NCBI GenBank assembly: GCA_031460505.1
Contig: JAVKTT010000004.1
Location: forward strand, 1 to 64,000
From: JAAYTL01 sp031460505
GTDB taxonomy: Bacteria; Bacillota; Clostridia; Tissierellales; Tissierellaceae
Length of the DNA: 64,000 nucleotides
Direction of reading: 5' to 3'
Below the pieces are notes generated by a model. The model worked only from the letters and a program-made list of their open reading frames with translations. It was not told the origin of the DNA and did no database searches. Position 1 is the first letter of the stretch, and each line of letters begins with the position of its first letter. Position numbers and translations under genes: made by a program. Shown in pieces: positions 44,583 through 53,935 of the stretch.

Positions 44583-44707
44583 TAATCATCGAAACCTCAC
44601 CTAGATTTTAAGTTTATAAGGTACTTTATCTTTATAAATTTTTTACAATATTTCTAACCATCTTAAAGTATTATTGTTTTACTTGCATGTTATTTTAAAT
44701 AATATCA

Positions 44708-46747
44708 CTACTCAGCCCCCAAAGCTTTAAATACTGCATCTATTGGATCACTATAAAAAATAGGCTGTACTTTTACCAATAAATCAACCGGTACAGACTG
44801 ATAATCAACTACAGATGTAGCAGGTATAAGAACTTTTTTAGCACCAGCATCTACACATACCTGTAATACATTAGCAAATCCATCAATTTTAGCTATCGTA
44901 CCACCAACAGTCATGTCACCTAGTACTACCAAGCTTTCTAATACAGGCCTATTCAATGATCCCGAGCATAGTCCAATCACTTCAGCAATAGCAACTTCAG
45001 TTGTAAGTCCTATTCCCTGTAAGTCACTTACATGCATCAAAAAATCCCTAGTCTTTGTACTAATTGTAGAACTAATACTTTTAGAGTTAGCTGTAAAATA
45101 TCTAAAGGCAGTATCAAGTGACTCTTTTACTCCTCTATGACTCCCTACACCAGATTTATCAAATTTTCCACTTCCTGATACTACTTCATTTTCTAGCTTG
45201 TAGACACCAATCATTCCTGAGTCAGAATGTCCAACAGTATATACATGACCAGGCTTAGCAGTTCCCTCAGGAATTAATTTGCTTCCACCTTGTTCTGGGA
45301 CGGAAACATATTCTTCACTCATAGTTTCACGATCTATATATGAAAAGTGAACATCATAAAATTCCATACCACCAATTTTCTTTAGCTGTTCTTTGACCCT
45401 TCTTCGACCTTCTAAAGCATAGTGCAATATTTCTTCTATATCATCTTTTGAATATTCAGCGTCTGGATATATTAGTTTTACAAGCCCAGATACTGTTTTT
45501 CTAACAGCTATCACATCACGTTGATTTAAGTTGTTTCCTAGTTTAAAATACTTATCAAAAGCATCAGTAAAGGATCTCTTTCGCATCTCTCGAAAGTATT
45601 CAGCCATATAGTCTACAATAAATCCATATAAATCAGTAAAAAACTCTGGTCTCATCTTTGGTATTTCCCATCCTGGAATATAATAATGCATACGATCAAA
45701 GAAAGCACTATCATTAGCCATATCTTCTGGGAATGGAGCAAATAGGTGTGAAGTCTTTATTAAATTATCTAAGCTTTGATTGATATTTCCTACAAATATC
45801 ATTGATGCAGTGGCGTTCTTCTCTTCCTTGCCTCTTGCAAATGAACCAGATGCCATATAATCTTTCATTATCTGAATCCCATCATTGTCCTTAAACTTAA
45901 TACCTGCTACCTCATCAAAAGCTACAGTATCCCACAAACCTACTAACCCAATCATTCTCGTTGACATATTATAAAATAGATTGGCAACTGTAGTTTGTCC
46001 TCCTGATACTAAGATACTGTTAGGGGATAATTCCTTATAAACGTGTGACTTCCCGGTACCTCTTGGTCCCAACTCACAGGCATTATAATTGTTCTCTAAA
46101 AGAGGAACCAGTCGAAGCAGTAAATGCCATTTTACTCTTTCATCTAATTGTGTAGGCTCCATACCAATAGATCTGATAAGTACATCTATCCATTCATCCT
46201 TTGTAAAATGTTTTCTACCTTCTATTATTTCATTGATATCCATATTTGGCATTTGAATGGGTTTTAGATTGCTCACTATAAAAGGCATCCTGCTATTGGA
46301 CTCCTCATCATAGAAATAGTCCATCTTTAATATACACCAGATACCACCTGATAAAAGCTTGTCATATTCTTTAGCATATCTCTCAGATATTGGAACACCC
46401 TTTAGTCCTAGGTTAGAAAACTCTGCTTCATACCTATCTGCTTTATAATTTAGATATACTGTCACCTTATCAATTATGGTATATTGACCTATTTCTTTGA
46501 TTTTTGATTTAATTTTTTCTGCCTCATCTGGGCGAACAAAGTTTTTAGCTAGAATAGTCTTTACACGCTTAACCCCTTCTTCAATACTTGCTTCATCATC
46601 AGTAGCACAATACATACCTAATAAGTATTCAAGAACATATATTGGAACATTAGCCCCTTCTTTAATAAGCTTAGTTAGATCCTTCCGTACAACCCTTCCA
46701 GCAAAATAAGTATTCAATTTTTTATCTAAACTCATATTCTCCAACAC
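44708..46747 (-). CDS. brxL: BREX type 1 Lon-like AAA+ protein BrxL
   Basis: 679 residues. N-terminal region, then AAA+ module with Walker A GPRGTGKSHVYKE near residue 227, AFDEVAGIKF (Walker B) and ASGSFARGKEEKNA. The C-terminal Lon-type domain ends KVLIPATSVVDYQSVPVDLLVKV. In the place of the Lon nucleophile loop (P-S-A-G) the sequence reads LTTEVA, so peptidase activity is doubtful. BrxL is the last core gene of type 1 BREX and is needed for phage exclusion. It is 8 bp downstream of pglZ. Confidence 0.94.
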   Translation of the reverse strand: MLENMSLDKKLNTYFAGRVVRKDLTKLIKEGANVPIYVLEYLLGMYCATDDEASIEEGVKRVKTILAKNFVRPDEAEKIKSKIKEIGQYTIIDKVTVYLNYKADRYEAEFSNLGLKGVPISERYAKEYDKLLSGGIWCILKMDYFYDEESNSRMPFIVSNLKPIQMPNMDINEIIEGRKHFTKDEWIDVLIRSIGMEPTQLDERVKWHLLLRLVPLLENNYNACELGPRGTGKSHVYKELSPNSILVSGGQTTVANLFYNMSTRMIGLVGLWDTVAFDEVAGIKFKDNDGIQIMKDYMASGSFARGKEEKNATASMIFVGNINQSLDNLIKTSHLFAPFPEDMANDSAFFDRMHYYIPGWEIPKMRPEFFTDLYGFIVDYMAEYFREMRKRSFTDAFDKYFKLGNNLNQRDVIAVRKTVSGLVKLIYPDAEYSKDDIEEILHYALEGRRRVKEQLKKIGGMEFYDVHFSYIDRETMSEEYVSVPEQGGSKLIPEGTAKPGHVYTVGHSDSGMIGVYKLENEVVSGSGKFDKSGVGSHRGVKESLDTAFRYFTANSKSISSTISTKTRDFLMHVSDLQGIGLTTEVAIAEVIGLCSGSLNRPVLESLVVLGDMTVGGTIAKIDGFANVLQVCVDAGAKKVLIPATSVVDYQSVPVDLLVKVQPIFYSDPIDAVFKALGAE

Positions 46748-46755
46748 TATACCCC

Positions 46756-49332
46756 CTAAAAATCAAAATCTGCTCCTATGCCTAAGCTAATTGTGAATGG
46801 GATCCTCTCATATTCAATTCCAGTTTGTATATCTTTTATAATAAGGTAATAATCTTTATTTCTATCATAGCTTCCTTGTTTCAAAATAAACTGAATATCC
46901 ATTGTCCTGTCCTCAGGACTCTGGGATGTTTTGTCTCCTAATAGTATTTTCTCATCAGATATTATTTCTCCACTAGTATCTTCAAAATATACTCTTACGC
47001 TACATGGTACTATCTTTCCTCCAACCCGTTCAGTTTGGAAAAAATTCAGTGAAAATATACTATTTGTAATTCTTCTTGTTGTATTAGTTAGTTTTATCTG
47101 AGTCTTCTTGGGCTTTACAGCACCTATCTGGCCCTTAACTTTGTTTTTGTATATTATAAGTGGTAAAACTATCTCCTGTAAGGAGGCTCCACCATGTACA
47201 TAATTAGCCCCTGGCCCTTGCATCTTAAATCTAATATTGGCCTTTGGAATAAATACATTAAGATTTGAATCCTCACCTAAGGTAGCATTCATAGTAAATC
47301 TTAGGAGTCCCTCCACATCCCTTGACTCTTTGCTCAGGATATGTCTTCTACTGCTTTCAACAGGGTCTAAATCATCCCTATTTATCTTGTCCACTTCCGC
47401 CAACTTTTCTCTTTGATAAATAAATCCATGATCTGATGTAATAAAGATATTTGTAGCTGATAAATTTCCCCTCAATGAATTAATCAGTTTCTGTAATTCT
47501 TCAAGGGCTGTTTTAGTACTATCAAAGACCTTGATTTCAGTGGAAGCATCATCACCTATTGCATCTATTGTATTATGATAGATATAATTAAGTTTACTCC
47601 CTCTGTAATACTCTCTTAGTTGATCTTTGGTCATTCCCATATATTCATTATAATTAATTGCTGTACTTTCCTCAGTTGTTTTTGATAGTATTTGTCTTCT
47701 ACCTTCCATACTACCAGAGTTTATTTTATCTACATATATAAACCCATTACTTCTTAAGTCTAATTCACTATGAGGTAATAGTCTAGCCATCCCAAACTTA
47801 GTCGTACTTGGTAATCCCCCTAATAATGGAACCAACTCTGCACTCCCCAAACTATCAGCATCTAGTATGTCGCATAGTTCGGCTGCTATATCGTATCTTA
47901 AAGCATCAGAAATAATCACAAATACTCTTTCATTATCTCTATATTTTGGATAAATATATTTTGAATAAAAATCTCTTTGTAGATCTATATCTGAGATATT
48001 CCAAGTTTCACCTAGATTGTTTTCAATTGATTGGGACCAATTATAGCTTAGATCCACCATAAATTGATTTGAGTATATTCCTTCTACCATATTTTTAAGC
48101 TTTTGCAGGACTTGCGAATTATTTCGCTTATCGTATGCTATATAGAACTTTCTGTAATATTGATCCATTAAGTAATAGCTATTTGCATAGGATTCAATCA
48201 TCTTTTGTGGTGATTCTACTGGGGTATATGGATATCTCTTCCTATACTCAAACATCTTTACAACATTAAGTAAACCTTCATAGATATGTTTATATTTGTT
48301 ATAGAAATGCTTTGTTTTTCTTAGCCTTAAAAGCTTTAGATACTCTTCAAAGTCTTCTAATCTATTCTCCAAGTCATCTACAATATAAAGGATTATTGCC
48401 TGATCAATAGACGGGAATATATCTATAGTTCTGATATCCTCTACTTCTAAATATTGAAGAATCCTTGAAAACAATATTTCTTCTTCAATTTCTAGTGCAT
48501 ATTGATCATATACTTCATAGTCAGTCTTATGATTCATCCATCTATCTAAAAATATAGCACAATTGCCTTTTCCAGTCTCCTCCACAAAGTTGTTTAAAGT
48601 AGTTAGCTTATCCTCAGAAATTATCGTACTCATCGTATTTATCATTATGTGAATAAGTAATCTCTTTAGAGATTTGCTTTCTTCTTTATAGCCATAGTAC
48701 TTTTCTACATACTTCCAAAATTTTTGGATGTTAAAATAAGTCTCTATCTGCTTTATATACTTGTTATTCTTTTCATCTAAGTTCTCCATTAAAATAGTCC
48801 TTAGAGAGTCTTCTAAACTTATACTCTTTTGATTGGTAAGTACTGATATTATTCCTAGTTCTATTTTTTCCTCAGTAAACATTTCAATATTGTATGATCC
48901 AAATCTTTGCCTTCTAATAGTTGCTCTAAAAAACTTCTCATTATCCAGTACGATTTTTCTTAGTTCATTTGATATACCTAGTTCTCTACAATATATGGAA
49001 ATTGGGTCAGCATAAAATACAGTAGAATATAAAATATTATCTATTAACCAATTATCCTCATTTGGATATTCATTCTTTTTAACATCAAGATTCTCTTGTG
49101 TATATATCAAGAAATTCGACTTGATATCTTCTACTTCAAGCAGGTACTTAGTTTTAAAATAATTATTCTCAACTAATCTATGCTTCTTCACATTTTCTAT
49201 TTCAATATTATTGAATTCCTCTTCCAAAGACCCATCTATATCTTGCCAGTATACAATCTTCCTCCTCTCCCCATCTTTAAGAGGAGAAGAGAAAAGCTCT
49301 ATCAAAGAGGATTTTATCATTTCTACACTCAT
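46756..49332 (-). CDS. pglZ: BREX alkaline-phosphatase-superfamily protein PglZ
   Basis: 858 residues. The PglZ domain shows metal-binding stretches VFVIISDALRYDIAAELC (about 472) and NIFITSDHGFIYQ (about 636), with the helical N-terminus usual for BREX-type PglZ. GAGGTGA precedes the ATG. It is a core component of all BREX systems, thought to act with PglX and BrxC. Separated from the upstream accessory gene by 326 bp holding repeats and promoter-like elements, so pglZ-brxL can be expressed on its own. Confidence 0.94.
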   Translation of the reverse strand: MSVEMIKSSLIELFSSPLKDGERRKIVYWQDIDGSLEEEFNNIEIENVKKHRLVENNYFKTKYLLEVEDIKSNFLIYTQENLDVKKNEYPNEDNWLIDNILYSTVFYADPISIYCRELGISNELRKIVLDNEKFFRATIRRQRFGSYNIEMFTEEKIELGIISVLTNQKSISLEDSLRTILMENLDEKNNKYIKQIETYFNIQKFWKYVEKYYGYKEESKSLKRLLIHIMINTMSTIISEDKLTTLNNFVEETGKGNCAIFLDRWMNHKTDYEVYDQYALEIEEEILFSRILQYLEVEDIRTIDIFPSIDQAIILYIVDDLENRLEDFEEYLKLLRLRKTKHFYNKYKHIYEGLLNVVKMFEYRKRYPYTPVESPQKMIESYANSYYLMDQYYRKFYIAYDKRNNSQVLQKLKNMVEGIYSNQFMVDLSYNWSQSIENNLGETWNISDIDLQRDFYSKYIYPKYRDNERVFVIISDALRYDIAAELCDILDADSLGSAELVPLLGGLPSTTKFGMARLLPHSELDLRSNGFIYVDKINSGSMEGRRQILSKTTEESTAINYNEYMGMTKDQLREYYRGSKLNYIYHNTIDAIGDDASTEIKVFDSTKTALEELQKLINSLRGNLSATNIFITSDHGFIYQREKLAEVDKINRDDLDPVESSRRHILSKESRDVEGLLRFTMNATLGEDSNLNVFIPKANIRFKMQGPGANYVHGGASLQEIVLPLIIYKNKVKGQIGAVKPKKTQIKLTNTTRRITNSIFSLNFFQTERVGGKIVPCSVRVYFEDTSGEIISDEKILLGDKTSQSPEDRTMDIQFILKQGSYDRNKDYYLIIKDIQTGIEYERIPFTISLGIGADFDF

Positions 49333-49374
49333 TGAGTCACCTCATTCTATCATTATCAAATAAATAATTTTGTT

Positions 49375-49404
49375 ATTTTAGACCTAGCTGCAAGTTATTA
49401 GCAA
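49375..49404 (-). promoter_or_regulatory. Putative internal promoter for pglZ-brxL
   Basis: Minus-strand -35 TTGCTA (49399-49404), an 18-bp spacer and -10 TAAAAT (49375-49380), about 43 bp before the pglZ start. The -35 lies inside a TAACTTGC repeat. A similar but weaker arrangement (TTGCTG 49504-49509, 19 bp, TATATT 49479-49484) lies 105 bp upstream. Confidence 0.5.
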
Positions 49405-49519
49405 GTTAAAATTTGGAGGATTAATCCCAAAACCTTGGAATTAGCGTGTTTTATATACTTTAATTTACCTTTTCTAATAATATAGTGTTAGTCTGCAAGT
49501 TAACAGCAAGTTAGATTTT
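49388..49519 (-). repeat. Paired TAACTTGC repeats upstream of pglZ
   Basis: Four exact copies of TAACTTGC (minus strand) at 49390-49397, 49401-49408, 49495-49502 and 49506-49513. They form two pairs with 11-bp periodicity inside each pair and 105 bp between pairs. The surrounding ~27 bp is also similar between pairs. One-turn spacing suggests a protein-binding site. Confidence 0.7.
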
Positions 49520-49658
49520 AATCAAATCAGTAAGTATTTATTCCTAACCTCTACGATTATTAAGTCATAATATAACTAAAAATTAAATTATTGTAAAACT
49601 TTAAGTCCAAAGTATTGGGATTCAGATTTACTTAATATACAACTTAAATAAATTAGAC

Positions 49659-50150
49659 TTATTTCCCTTTGCCTTTATTGCTTTTTTGGCTCTTAGTTTT
49701 ATCGGCTAAACCTAGTATCTTACTAGAACATACTTCTGTTAATGGTTTTCCAATCGCCTCTTTGTAATTAAATCCTAACAATTGCATGGTTTTTAGCGCA
49801 TCCTTATTTAGTAAACTGATAAGCATCTTCAAAGATTCTCCATTGTCTTTTTGATCAGGTATAAAAGTAATCAATAAATCTAGCGCTTTTTCTAATGTGT
49901 TATGAAGATACTCAATATCTTCATCACTAATTGTCATTTCTTCATATAATTCCTTGTATGATTGAGCAATCCTTTGTAATTCATATTTATCAGCTAATAA
50001 TTTATTAATAATATCTTCATACTCATTTTGCTGTTGATCTAAATCCTTTTTCATTCTAACTGTCGCAATCTTTTCATTAACCCAGTTGGCACTATTTCGA
50101 GCAGCTATCTCAGCGAAAGGTACTGATAAAGCAATGAGTTCTTGATTCAT
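49659..50150 (-). CDS. Accessory coiled-coil protein inserted between pglX and pglZ
   Basis: 163 residues, all helical. Opens NQELIALSVPFAEIAARNSANWVNEKI, then a coiled coil (MKKDLDQQQNEYEDIINKLLADK). An acidic middle and a Lys/Ser-rich basic tail follow (LADKTKSQKSNKGKGK). No membrane segment, no Cys-rich motif, no family recognised. Unlike the core BREX genes, which are 5-26 bp apart, it has 168 bp before it and 326 bp after it, indicating a separately acquired module. It may be an accessory effector, inhibitor or regulator. Confidence 0.75.
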   Translation of the reverse strand: MNQELIALSVPFAEIAARNSANWVNEKIATVRMKKDLDQQQNEYEDIINKLLADKYELQRIAQSYKELYEEMTISDEDIEYLHNTLEKALDLLITFIPDQKDNGESLKMLISLLNKDALKTMQLLGFNYKEAIGKPLTEVCSSKILGLADKTKSQKSNKGKGK

Positions 50151-50318
50151 AATTATCCCTCTTCAATTTTATAGTTTACTTACATATTTATAGGTTAAAT
50201 GTTCCTCTTTATAATCATCCTACTTCAAATAGGTATTTGGGTTTTCTTTGAACTGATCCTGAATCTCCAAATTAATTCAAGAGACAGTGTCTGTTATACC
50301 TTTTTAAAGCGGACAAAT

Positions 50319-53300
50319 TTATATCTTTTGAACTAAACCTTTGAATATCTCATAATTTACCTTTACTCCGTCATCCAAATCTATTTTAATCATCTTATCT
50401 GCCATATGATGTAGTCTTTCGTCGTAAGCTTTTAATTCATCAATTTTCTTTTCAATATCCTTTAGTTCTTTTTCATATTGGCGTTTTTCTCTTACTGATA
50501 TATCTTCTTCTCTTGTTAGATTTAATATATTTACTCTTTCATTATCTAGTCTTGACTGTAATGGATGAAGGTAATCTGTCCTTATTCTAGCTAAAGTAGT
50601 AACATCATATCTATGCATGTATATTAGAGCGTTGAATGCCTTTTCTTTACCTGAAGTAAATAGCCAGTATATTGGTCGCTTCCTATATGTTTTTACATGA
50701 TCTTTATAGAAATCATTGGTGAAATATCTTCTAATGGTCTCCCTTGAAGTTTCATTGATCCTTGGTTTTAGAGAGTCTGCTATATATTTAAGGTTCTCGT
50801 TCAGTGTCTCTTCACCAAAAGTAACTTTGACAAATTCTATAAATCTAGTAACTATGTCATCTTCAAAGTATGATTCTGATAGTATAGGTATTATGTTGTC
50901 CTTATATACAGGGAAAGTCTTGTATTTATCCAGGTCAAAGTCTCCACCTGCATAGACCAATCCCTCCTCGTCTAAGGAGTACCTTCCAAGCATACACCCT
51001 ACACCAAAGGAGATAAAGGACTGAATAGCCTCTGCCCTGTCAATTGTACATGAGTTCTTCCTATCTTCTTCTAATTTTTCTTCCACTACTTTTGATATTG
51101 TTACATCTTTATCTTCTACTTCTGGGGTAAGTTCCTCTTCTAGCCCATAGATTTCTATAAAGAGGCGGTTTAGTTCTTCTTCATTAGCTTTGAGTTGATT
51201 GAATTGGTTTTCTGTAAATACCCTCCAATTATTAAATGCTTGGTCTATTGTATTTTCTTTATCAGGATCTTCTTTATCAATCCTTAATTTTTTATTGATA
51301 ATAGGATGACGCATAAAGTCCCATGAGGTTTCAAATGAATCCCAGTCGAATTTTGATATTCTGATATTTTGAGAAACCATTAATGAAATACTAGTAAAAT
51401 ATTCTTTCATTATTACTATGGGTAGCCTTTGTATATCTACTACTTGGCAATTTAATGTTGGATTTATGATTTTTATAATGTCATTAGCAATCTTTGTACA
51501 TAAAAAACCAAGGACATAGTTTAACAATATTTCATCTTCAATAACACATGGTGAACCCGCTACATCCCATAGAAAACCTTTAGGATAATACCGTACGCTA
51601 AACATTCCTGAAGTTATAAATGACCAAGTTAACCCTTCCTTTAGATATAAGTTTTTAAATGTAGGTCGGGGACGATGGAAATTTTCTGACTCACTCCATT
51701 TTACAACATAATCATTGTTACCAAACCACTTTCTTGCCTCTCCGCCTTTATTATAGGGAATCCAATATGTTTTGTTCAAATCTATAGAATCAATATTGCT
51801 TTGATATAGTGCCAAATTGATATCTGATATTTCATGCCATATTCTCAAGTATTTACTATTATCTCCAGTAGACATGCCAGTGACAACATTTGCAATATCT
51901 CCTATTTTCTTAGCTTCAACAAAAGACTTTATTATACTTTTGCTCACCCAATAAGCTATTGGACTTCCTGGTATTTTTTCATAGTTAACAGTTTTAGAAA
52001 TATATCTATAATTTATAGTATCATCAATTATAGCCTTCACTGTATTTTCTTTTTTAGCATAAGAAGTATTAAAATCAAGTAACCTAATATAAGTCCCTTT
52101 GTATTCACCTAACCTAAATTTCCTATTTACAAATGTAGTACTCTGTACAACTTCTCCACCTATCTCTTCAAATGCCCTAGCTCCTAAGTGCAACATAGTA
52201 TCTATAGTCCTATTGCGTAGTAATCTATCCCTATACTTCTCAAAACTAGATAGAAACATCCATGAATGTTGGTTTATCATTGCCATATATCCCCTTGACT
52301 TTACTAAATGCTCATCTAATTCCATAAATACAGCAAATAAATCTAATTTTGTATCTGGATATTCCTCGTTTAAAAAGCATGACAACTTAGGATTCATCCC
52401 TCTACTTCCCATATAGGGTGGATTGGTTACCAATACGTCGTATTTATCACTCATTATCTTAGCTTGCTTTACTAAACTAGGTATTATTTCAAGTATCTTG
52501 TCCCTATACTGAAGCTCGAATACATCTACTGGAGCTTTATTTCTTAATTCATCTAATCTTCTTTCTATTAATTCAAAATTTATTTTTTCTACCTTAAGTA
52601 TAGATCCGTATTCCTTTGCATCATGGAAAACATCCACCAGATATTCCAAATCCTTCTCAACTATCTGCTTTTCCATGTCTAATGACTTAGAGCTTGAAAA
52701 GTATTTTATAGCCTCCTTAGGAAATTCATTGCTTTCTCCTATAGGTATAATATTTACATCTACTGATTGGTTGAAGAACCTTCTACTTTTAGATCTTCCT
52801 TTCATCATAAGTGCGAAGTAAGCTAGTTGAAATGCTCTTTCATCTATATCTATACCATATAGGTTTTTTTCCAGTATCAACTTTGGTATATCGTGGGCTA
52901 TATATCCCTCTGATAGGTAGATATCATATAATAGATCAAAGGCATAGACCAAGATATGACCAGATCCCATAGACGGGTCAATTACTTTTATATCTTCTAC
53001 TTTGATATTCATGCTTTCTTCTTTTAATTTATCTAGTTCTCTTTGGACTTCTTCATCTTGCTCAGCTGGTTCTATATAATACTTCCACTTCTTTTTTAAA
53101 TCTTCATTTGGATGGCCCTCTTGCCATAGCTTTCCTACTGAGTTTTCTACCATATATCTTACTATCCAATGCGGTGTAAAAAGTTGAGTAGCAGGTGCTA
53201 TATCATCTTTTGTTATCTTTTTATTTTTCTTTAATCCTGCAAATACTTCATCTTTTCTTTCAGATATATAATATTGGTATAACCATCCTATTACTTCTAC

Positions 53301-53930
53301 GTTCTCCCAGTTGCTTTCCGGGATTAAGCTAGTATCTGTCATTACTCTTAAGAAAGACCTATCTGAAAGTAATCCATCTGGGAATAGTAGTTCAGTATAG
53401 TCTAATATTTTTTCAAACATTAAAGGCAATATATCATTTAATGCATTGCATTGTTTTATGATTAAATGTTTATATAGTTTATCGATTGCATCATTATCAC
53501 TACTTGTTTTTAATTTATAGACCAGTTCCCTATCTATATCTAAATCTATATTCAATGCTTCCTTAACTATATCAGGTTCGTAGCTGTCTTCATTTTCTGA
53601 AGACAGCACCTTAACTTTAGTTGGTAAGTAGTTATTTACTTCCATAAATCTCAAGGCTGTGAATCTATTGAACCATGTATAAGCTACTTCCTCTATTACT
53701 TGGTTGTAGCCTTTTATCTTAATTTCTTCTATAAGCTTATTTCTCTGGGATCTTTCCTCTATTGTTAATTGTCTACCTTCTATGAATACTGAATCTGAAG
53801 ATTGGAGTGTTTCTTTTTTTATATCTTCTTCGGTAATTCCTAATTGTAGTGCCTTTAGCTTAACCTTTTCTATTAATTCTCTTCTTGCATCTGTGGCAAA
53901 GTTTCTTAAAGCGGATTTATTCAATTTCAT
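50319..53930 (-). CDS. pglX: BREX type 1 adenine-specific DNA methyltransferase PglX
   Basis: 1203 residues. SAM-binding motif DPSMGSGHILVYAFD near residue 318 and catalytic VLVTNPPYMGSRG (NPPY) near 505, followed by a target-recognition region and a helical C-terminus. It methylates a non-palindromic adenine site, marking host DNA for BREX. The reading frame is intact with no phase-variable homopolymer tract that I noticed. It is 5 bp downstream of brxC. Confidence 0.95.
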   Translation of the reverse strand: MKLNKSALRNFATDARRELIEKVKLKALQLGITEEDIKKETLQSSDSVFIEGRQLTIEERSQRNKLIEEIKIKGYNQVIEEVAYTWFNRFTALRFMEVNNYLPTKVKVLSSENEDSYEPDIVKEALNIDLDIDRELVYKLKTSSDNDAIDKLYKHLIIKQCNALNDILPLMFEKILDYTELLFPDGLLSDRSFLRVMTDTSLIPESNWENVEVIGWLYQYYISERKDEVFAGLKKNKKITKDDIAPATQLFTPHWIVRYMVENSVGKLWQEGHPNEDLKKKWKYYIEPAEQDEEVQRELDKLKEESMNIKVEDIKVIDPSMGSGHILVYAFDLLYDIYLSEGYIAHDIPKLILEKNLYGIDIDERAFQLAYFALMMKGRSKSRRFFNQSVDVNIIPIGESNEFPKEAIKYFSSSKSLDMEKQIVEKDLEYLVDVFHDAKEYGSILKVEKINFELIERRLDELRNKAPVDVFELQYRDKILEIIPSLVKQAKIMSDKYDVLVTNPPYMGSRGMNPKLSCFLNEEYPDTKLDLFAVFMELDEHLVKSRGYMAMINQHSWMFLSSFEKYRDRLLRNRTIDTMLHLGARAFEEIGGEVVQSTTFVNRKFRLGEYKGTYIRLLDFNTSYAKKENTVKAIIDDTINYRYISKTVNYEKIPGSPIAYWVSKSIIKSFVEAKKIGDIANVVTGMSTGDNSKYLRIWHEISDINLALYQSNIDSIDLNKTYWIPYNKGGEARKWFGNNDYVVKWSESENFHRPRPTFKNLYLKEGLTWSFITSGMFSVRYYPKGFLWDVAGSPCVIEDEILLNYVLGFLCTKIANDIIKIINPTLNCQVVDIQRLPIVIMKEYFTSISLMVSQNIRISKFDWDSFETSWDFMRHPIINKKLRIDKEDPDKENTIDQAFNNWRVFTENQFNQLKANEEELNRLFIEIYGLEEELTPEVEDKDVTISKVVEEKLEEDRKNSCTIDRAEAIQSFISFGVGCMLGRYSLDEEGLVYAGGDFDLDKYKTFPVYKDNIIPILSESYFEDDIVTRFIEFVKVTFGEETLNENLKYIADSLKPRINETSRETIRRYFTNDFYKDHVKTYRKRPIYWLFTSGKEKAFNALIYMHRYDVTTLARIRTDYLHPLQSRLDNERVNILNLTREEDISVREKRQYEKELKDIEKKIDELKAYDERLHHMADKMIKIDLDDGVKVNYEIFKGLVQKI

Positions 53931-53935
53931 CCCCC

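Noticed and set aside
42361..44707. Retron, group II intron or diversity-generating retroelement around the RT.
   Set aside because: No maturase/X or HNH domain is visible in the RT, and no intron boundary or template/variable repeat pair was found; the gap hairpin does not look like a canonical msr-msd.
49390..49513. CRISPR-like or plasmid iteron array from the repeated TAACTTGC octamers.
   Set aside because: Only four 8-bp copies in two pairs, no spacer structure, no Cas or replication gene nearby; a regulatory site fits better.
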